Source of the DNA: Amedibacterium intestinale
Lineage (GTDB): Bacteria > Bacillota_I > Bacilli_A > Erysipelotrichales > Erysipelotrichaceae
Assembly: GCF_010537335.1 (NCBI RefSeq)
Contig: NZ_AP019711.1
Span: 1,364,001-1,428,000, forward strand
Reading direction: 5' to 3'
Length of the DNA stretch: 64,000 nt
In this document: piece by piece, positions 61,614 to 64,000 of the stretch
Position numbering within the stretch: the stretch's first letter is position 1
How the letters are laid out: every line of letters begins with the position of its first letter
Made by a program: the position numbers and the translations under genes
The notes under the pieces: generated by a model
What the model was told of the DNA's origin: nothing
The model's input: only the letters and a program-made list of their open reading frames with translations
Databases searched by the model: none

Positions 61614-61802
61614 TTAATGAAAATACGTAACAAATAAAAATATAAACAATGCTAATACTGCAATAGCAGCTAATAATATAGGGAAAAATACAGATACTGC
61701 AGCAATTAACAATGCTAGAAAATCACCCTTTTCTAAAGTATCTTCTTTGGCAGGGTCTACCTCTTTTTTTGAAAGCAGTTCTTTTAAATGAGGTCTACTC
61801 AT
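61614..61802 (-). CDS. Small membrane protein closing the opp operon (62 aa)
   Basis: The frame begins MSRPHLKELLSKKEVDPAKE, a charged cytosolic start, and continues into a hydrophobic hairpin (FLALLIAAVSVFFPILLAAIAVLALFI in two segments). ATG 61802 overlaps the oppF stop by one base (TAATG) and has GGAGGAG 8 bases upstream. It is thus a deliberate part of the operon. No family is recognised; an accessory role for the transporter is possible. Confidence 0.7.
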   Translation of the reverse strand: MSRPHLKELLSKKEVDPAKEDTLEKGDFLALLIAAVSVFFPILLAAIAVLALFIFLFVTYFH

Positions 61803-62782
61803 TAAAATTCTCCTCCAAAGTGACATTTTACCATATGTCCAGGTTTGATTTCTCTTGCTTCCGGTTCTTTTGTTTTACAAATATCTTTCGCAAATGGGCA
61901 ACGAGGATGGAATTTACATCCACTTGGTGTATTTACGTTACTTGGAATTTCTCCTTCAATTGCATGCATCTGCGTTTTCTTTTTAGGATCTGGAATAGGA
62001 ATTGCAGACATCAATGCTTTTGTATAAGGATGCTGTGGATTTGCATAAATTTCATCTTTATCAGCTAATTCCACCATGCTTCCAAGATACATAACACCTA
62101 CACGATCAGAAATGTGTTTTACAACACTTAAATCGTGAGAAATAAAGATATAGGAAATATTATTTTCTTCCTGCAAATCTTTCATCAAGTTGATGATCTG
62201 TGACTGGATAGAAACATCAAGTGCACTTACCGGTTCATCACAGATGATAAATTTTGGACTTAATGCCAAAGATCTGGCAATCCCAATACGCTGTCTTTGT
62301 CCACCTGAAAACTGATGAGGATAACGATAACAATAATAGCTAGGAAGACCACATTTTTCCATTAAGTTTTTGATGTATTCTTCTAACTCTGGTCCTCTTT
62401 TATAAATCCCGTGTGCAATTAATGGTTCACTTAGTATATTGAATACATTCATACGAGGATTTAATGAACTATAAGGATCCTGAAAGATAAACTGCATTTT
62501 TTCACGCAATTTACGCATCTCTTTACGATTTTTCTGAAGAATATTTTCTCCTTCAAAGATAACTTCTCCACTTGTTGGTTCATGCAAACGAAGAATTGTT
62601 CTACCTAATGTAGATTTTCCACAACCAGATTCTCCAACAAGTCCCAAAGTTTCTCCTTCATACAAATCAAAGCTAACACCATCAACTGCTTTTACACAAG
62701 GTTTTCCTTCTGTTAATTTTCCTTTCCCAAGAGGAAAGTGTTTTTTCAAGTCACGGACTTCAAGAATTTTCTTTTTTTCCAT
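61802..62782 (-). CDS. oppF: Oligopeptide ABC transporter ATP-binding protein
   Basis: This 326-aa ATPase has Walker A GESGCGKST (about 52), the signature FSGGQRQRIGIARSLAL (about 158), Walker B FIICDEPVSALD and a C-terminal oligopeptide-transporter tail with a cysteine-containing motif CKFHPRCPFAKDIC (about 293), which in relatives binds a 4Fe-4S cluster or is structural. It pairs with OppD to drive peptide import. It lies 3 bases after oppD. Confidence 0.95.
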   Translation of the reverse strand: MEKKKILEVRDLKKHFPLGKGKLTEGKPCVKAVDGVSFDLYEGETLGLVGESGCGKSTLGRTILRLHEPTSGEVIFEGENILQKNRKEMRKLREKMQFIFQDPYSSLNPRMNVFNILSEPLIAHGIYKRGPELEEYIKNLMEKCGLPSYYCYRYPHQFSGGQRQRIGIARSLALSPKFIICDEPVSALDVSIQSQIINLMKDLQEENNISYIFISHDLSVVKHISDRVGVMYLGSMVELADKDEIYANPQHPYTKALMSAIPIPDPKKKTQMHAIEGEIPSNVNTPSGCKFHPRCPFAKDICKTKEPEAREIKPGHMVKCHFGGEF

Positions 62783-62785
62783 ACA

Positions 62786-63820
62786 TTAATCCTCCTGTGC
62801 AGCTGTGCTTTCTGCATTATAATCTTCATATAAGAAACATGAAACATGATGTCTTGATTTAATTTTTACACTACCTGGCTGAGCTTCTCTACATTTATCC
62901 ATGGCATTTGGACAACGATCTGCAAAATAACATCCTTTTGGCAAATACAAAGGATTTGGTACGCTACCTTCAATAACATTTAGGCGTTCTCCATCACTTG
63001 CAAGTGATGGCATACTTTTCATCAATCCAATTGTATAAGGATGTTTTGGATTTTCAAACAATTCATCAACAGCTGCACGCTCTACCACTTTACCTGCATA
63101 CATAACATTTACATAATCAGCAACCTGAGCAACAACACCCAAATCATGTGTAATTAACATAATGGATGTACCTGTTTTTTCTTTCAATTCATTCATTAAA
63201 GAAAGAATCTGTGCCTGAATCGTAACATCAAGAGCAGTTGTTGGTTCATCTGCAATCAACAATTTAGGATTACATGATAATGCCATAGCAATCATAACAC
63301 GCTGACACATTCCCCCTGATAGCTGATGAGGATAATTACCAAATACTTTATCTGGGCGAGAAATACCAACCATTTTTAATAACTCAATTGCACGCTTATC
63401 AGCTTCTTCTTTTGATACATCTTCATGTAATAGAATATTTTCTGTAATCTGTTTTCCTACTGTAAATACAGGATTTAAAGATGTCATTGGTTCCTGGAAA
63501 ATCATAGAGATACCATTTCCACGAACATCACGGATCTGTGCATCACTTGCAGTAGCAAGATTAACACCTTCTTCACCACGTTCAACATCACCCATATAAA
63601 CAATTTTTGAACCTTCCATAATTTCTCCAGGTTTAGAAACTAGACCTAGAATTGACATTGCAGTTACACTTTTACCACAACCTGATTCACCTACAATTGC
63701 AAGTGTTTCATTTTCATACATTGTAAAGTTATTTCCATCAACAGCTTTGGAAACACCTTTTTTTGTATTGAAATATACCCGAAGGTCTTTAACTTCTAAT
63801 ATTTTCTTATTTACTGACAT
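62786..63820 (-). CDS. oppD: Oligopeptide ABC transporter ATP-binding protein
   Basis: This 344-aa ATPase shows Walker A GESGCGKSVT (about 43), QEPMTSLNPVFTVGKQI, the signature LSGGMCQRVMIAMALS (about 166), Walker B LLIADEPTTALDVT and the C-terminal tail GCYFADRCPNAMDKC (about 305). It is the first ATPase of the opp/dpp operon and follows oppC by 12 bases. AGAGGTGAATT precedes ATG 63820. Confidence 0.95.
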   Translation of the reverse strand: MSVNKKILEVKDLRVYFNTKKGVSKAVDGNNFTMYENETLAIVGESGCGKSVTAMSILGLVSKPGEIMEGSKIVYMGDVERGEEGVNLATASDAQIRDVRGNGISMIFQEPMTSLNPVFTVGKQITENILLHEDVSKEEADKRAIELLKMVGISRPDKVFGNYPHQLSGGMCQRVMIAMALSCNPKLLIADEPTTALDVTIQAQILSLMNELKEKTGTSIMLITHDLGVVAQVADYVNVMYAGKVVERAAVDELFENPKHPYTIGLMKSMPSLASDGERLNVIEGSVPNPLYLPKGCYFADRCPNAMDKCREAQPGSVKIKSRHHVSCFLYEDYNAESTAAQED

Positions 63821-63832
63821 AATAATTCACCT

Positions 63833-64000
63833 CTAGTTCAATTCCTTCGGATCAAACGCATCACGTAAGCCTTCACCAATAAGATTAATAGAAACAACTG
63901 TTAGCAAACACATAATACCAGCTGGAATCCATTGCCAAGGGAAATTTTTAAATACAGCCGCCTGTCTTGCTGCTTCCATCATATTTCCCCATGATGGAGT
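63833..64000 (-). CDS. oppC: Oligopeptide ABC transporter permease, C-terminal end (partial)
   Basis: The last 55 codons of a permease enter from the right edge: [20 protein letters not shown], then a membrane helix ([20 protein letters not shown]) and [11 protein letters not shown]. This ending, with [11 protein letters not shown], is the signature tail of OppC/DppC. It lies directly upstream of oppD in the same operon. The remainder is outside the window. Confidence 0.9.
   Translation of the reverse strand, partial: TPSWGNMMEAARQAAVFKNFPWQWIPAGIMCLLTVVSINLIGEGLRDAFDPKELN

Noticed and set aside
1-64000. CRISPR arrays
   Set aside because: No regularly spaced repeats with unique spacers were seen; the repeats present are IS flanks, att sites, iterons and operators.

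Overview
The window is AT-rich Firmicute DNA with strong GGAGG-type ribosome binding sites, short intergenic gaps and long polycistronic operons. The gene content (tre PTS operon, opp system, ECF S component, low-GC codon use and the transposon set) suits an anaerobic gut bacterium of the Erysipelotrichia or a nearby class. No rRNA or core phylogenetic marker is present, so this placement is an inference.

Layout. 1-9.7 kb: a KdpFABC potassium pump operon on the minus strand, with a KdpD-like sensor on the plus strand that lacks the histidine kinase part, and a partial KdpD-type Usp gene at the left edge. Both promoter regions carry the same 8-bp direct repeat at 11-bp spacing. Between them lie an ABC exporter and a TetR gene whose 3' end is split by a 190-bp MITE-like insertion. 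9.8-11.4 kb: an IS110 element with a candidate bridge RNA. 11.4-16.8 kb: tgt, a CmpB-type membrane protein, a VanY-type carboxypeptidase, a LURP-one protein, a relaxase remnant and a DUF3800 gene, followed by a candidate small RNA and a dead IS1182-like element. 17.7-22.1 kb: trehalose operon treP-treA with its GntR repressor and operators. 22.1-30.9 kb: housekeeping genes (hydrolase, ferritin, PLP lyase, SDR, EF-P, PnuC) and a three-gene envelope operon with TPR-like and beta-propeller-like proteins.

31.8-41.5 kb is an integrative mobilizable element inserted at the 3' end of guaA. It has a tyrosine integrase, an XRE repressor with three operators, an excisionase-like HTH protein, a CHC2 primase plus D5-type helicase with an iteron cluster (an SaPI-like replicon), an oriT-like palindrome with a MobA/MobL relaxase, and as cargo a complete epipeptide (epe/yyd) cluster. 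The 49-aa precursor at 35045-35194 was not recorded as an open reading frame. It keeps the length, the LWYFV core and both epimerised positions (Val36, Ile44) of Bacillus subtilis YydF/EpeX. A second small att-flanked block (41.5-42.95 kb) carries only a DUF1016 nuclease gene.

42.9-53.5 kb: guaA, pepE, an aminotransferase, small proteins, an IS1634-family element flanked by a perfect 172-bp direct repeat, a DUF4190 protein, fumC, tRNA-Val, and a P1 peptidase with an ECF S component behind a structured leader. 53.8-61.4 kb: a phosphorelay operon (REC-HD-GYP-GGDEF protein, HPt protein, hybrid kinase) in which an ISL3-like element has separated the kinase from its first 19 codons. 61.6-64.0 kb: end of an oligopeptide ABC operon (oppC, oppD, oppF and a small membrane protein).
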